From the NCBI GenBank assembly GCA_037200525.1, contig JBBCGG010000001.1:3092501-3156500 (forward strand): a DNA stretch of 64,000 nucleotides, read 5' to 3'. The stretch comes from Methylocella sp. Lineage in GTDB: Bacteria; Pseudomonadota; Alphaproteobacteria; Rhizobiales; Beijerinckiaceae. Of this stretch, positions 63,102 to 64,000 are shown in pieces; positions within the stretch are counted from its first letter, which is position 1; each line of letters starts with the position of its first letter. A program made the translations under genes and the position numbers. The notes beneath the pieces were generated by a model. That model made no database searches. It saw only the letters and a program-made list of their open reading frames with translations, and had not been told where the DNA came from.

Positions 63102-64000
63102 TCACGAACGCGTGGCCGAAGGATTGTTTGCTGTCGAAGGCAGCTTCAGTTGCGCGCGAAGCCCCCCATTTGGGCTCGCGTCCAGAGCCAAAGCGCCACC
63201 GTACATCGACGCAAGATCCGCGACAATCGAAAGCCCGAGGCCAGATCCTGGCTTTGTTTCGTCGAGCCGCTGGCCGCGGCGCGGCGCCGCTTCGCGCAGG
63301 TCGGCGGCGAGGCCGGGTCCATCATCGTCGACGGTGATCGTGAAAAATGAGCGATCGGCCTCGCCGATGGTCAATTCCGGCGCGATTCGGATCAAAACCG
63401 CGCTGCGCGCCCATTTGCCGGCGTTATCGATTAGATTGGCGATCATTTCTTCGAGATCCTGCCGTTCGCCGAGGAAACGCAGCGGCTGCGGCATCTCGAA
63501 GCTGAAACGGATCTGTCTCTCGACATAGATTTTTTCAAAGGTGCGAACCAGGGCTTCGACCACGGGAGCGACATCTATCGCGCTGGCGATGGCGCCTGAA
63601 TGGACTGCGGCGCGCGCCCGATCAAGATAGTAGGCGACCTGATCGCGCATGATCGCAGCTTGCTCCCGCACCTTGCTGGAGAGCGGACCCGAATCGCTCG
63701 AAGCTTCGTTGATGATGACGCTAAGCGGCGTTTTAAGCGCATGGGCGAGATTGCCGACCTGAGTGCGGGCGCGTTCGACGACGGCGCGATTGGCGCCGAT
63801 AAGCAGATTGAGTTCGCTGGCGAGCGGCGCAATATCTTGCGAAAAATCCCCCGCGATCGTCTCGCTCTCGCCGCGCCGGATTGCGGCTACCCCTTCCCGC
63901 AATTGTCGCAGCGGGGCCAGACCATAACGAAGCTGCAATGCTGATGACGCAATCAGAGCCATGGCGAGCAGCGCGAAGGTGATGACGAGATCGAGTCGGA
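63102..64000 (-). CDS. Sensor histidine kinase, 5' end outside window
   Basis: The last 299 codons of a PhoQ/FeuQ-like sensor kinase. The frame continues beyond the window end through a membrane helix (LVITFALLAMALIASSALQL). After it come a HAMP-like segment, the H-box NLAHALKTPLSVIINEAS and the ATP-binding domain with NLIDNAGKW, DDDGPGL and GSGLGLSIV. The signal is unknown. The cognate regulator would lie upstream, outside the window. Confidence 0.9.
   Translation of the reverse strand, partial: RLDLVITFALLAMALIASSALQLRYGLAPLRQLREGVAAIRRGESETIAGDFSQDIAPLASELNLLIGANRAVVERARTQVGNLAHALKTPLSVIINEASSDSGPLSSKVREQAAIMRDQVAYYLDRARAAVHSGAIASAIDVAPVVEALVRTFEKIYVERQIRFSFEMPQPLRFLGERQDLEEMIANLIDNAGKWARSAVLIRIAPELTIGEADRSFFTITVDDDGPGLAADLREAAPRRGQRLDETKPGSGLGLSIVADLASMYGGALALDASPNGGLRAQLKLPSTANNPSATRS

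Noticed and set aside
1-64000. CRISPR arrays, complete prophage, known defence operons
   Set aside because: No regularly spaced repeats, cas genes, phage structural modules or recognisable defence genes were seen apart from the solitary methyltransferase-Vsr pair.

Overview
The window looks like a chromosomal segment of an alphaproteobacterium of the Hyphomicrobiales (Rhizobiales), most likely near the Beijerinckiaceae (Methylocella/Methylocapsa type). This is inferred from the protein sequences, the high GC content and several gene orders typical of the group: rlpA-dac-tmk-holB-metG-tatD-MBL, dusB-ntrB-ntrC-ntrY-ntrX-dat-hfq-hflX, and ccmI-ccmE-ccmF-ccmH. No species can be fixed from sequence reading alone.

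Region 1-12.3 kb is an accessory, heavily decayed island. It begins at the 3' part of an initiator tRNA and carries, near 11.34 kb, a 3' fragment of a second tRNA (Arg, TCT). Between them lie an IS3-family element (711-1980), an IS5-family element (5150-5982), a second, different IS5-family element (9476-10313), fragments of IS5- and IS1595-type transposases, several small hypothetical genes, and broken pieces of three proteins that fit an acetoin/2,3-butanediol pathway (acetolactate synthase, acetolactate decarboxylase, a short-chain dehydrogenase). Two of the IS insertions can be undone on paper. Removing the element and one TA target duplication restores an 80-residue DUF6471-type regulator (overlapping the gene of a signal-peptide membrane protein) and a 102-residue exported protein.

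Region 12.3-13.9 kb holds an overlapping cytosine-5 DNA methyltransferase/Vsr mismatch endonuclease pair with no restriction enzyme beside it. From about 14.2 kb the sequence is mostly core genome. First comes cell-wall and replication/translation housekeeping (rlpA, a D-Ala-D-Ala carboxypeptidase, tmk, holB, metG, tatD-like, MBL hydrolase), then a two-domain cold-shock protein and mazG. Convergent to these lies the long minus-strand nitrogen-regulation block dusB-ntrB-ntrC-ntrY-ntrX, a split chromate transporter, dat, hfq and hflX. A copy of the first IS5-family element, identical by reading, sits exactly at the dat stop codon, between dat and hfq.

From 36.4 kb on come ispDF, pncC and ratA. 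Then efp lies divergent from epmA-epmB, the enzymes that modify EF-P Lys34. These are followed by a large MscS-type channel, a double cupin, a nitroreductase, a YfhO-like membrane protein with a periplasmic partner, an acyl-CoA dehydrogenase, azoR/hxlR (divergent), a Sua5-type enzyme, ETF-ubiquinone oxidoreductase, a uracil-DNA glycosylase, a zinc metallopeptidase and aat. The window ends in the cytochrome c maturation operon ccmI-E-F-H, preceded by a sensor kinase that runs off the end.

The most interesting leads are the DUF6471/membrane-protein module with its repeat-rich upstream region, the CTAG-targeted IS5 insertions, the acetoin-pathway graveyard, and an hflX whose conserved N-terminus has no canonical start codon. 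No CRISPR array, complete phage or clearly new multi-gene defence system was seen.
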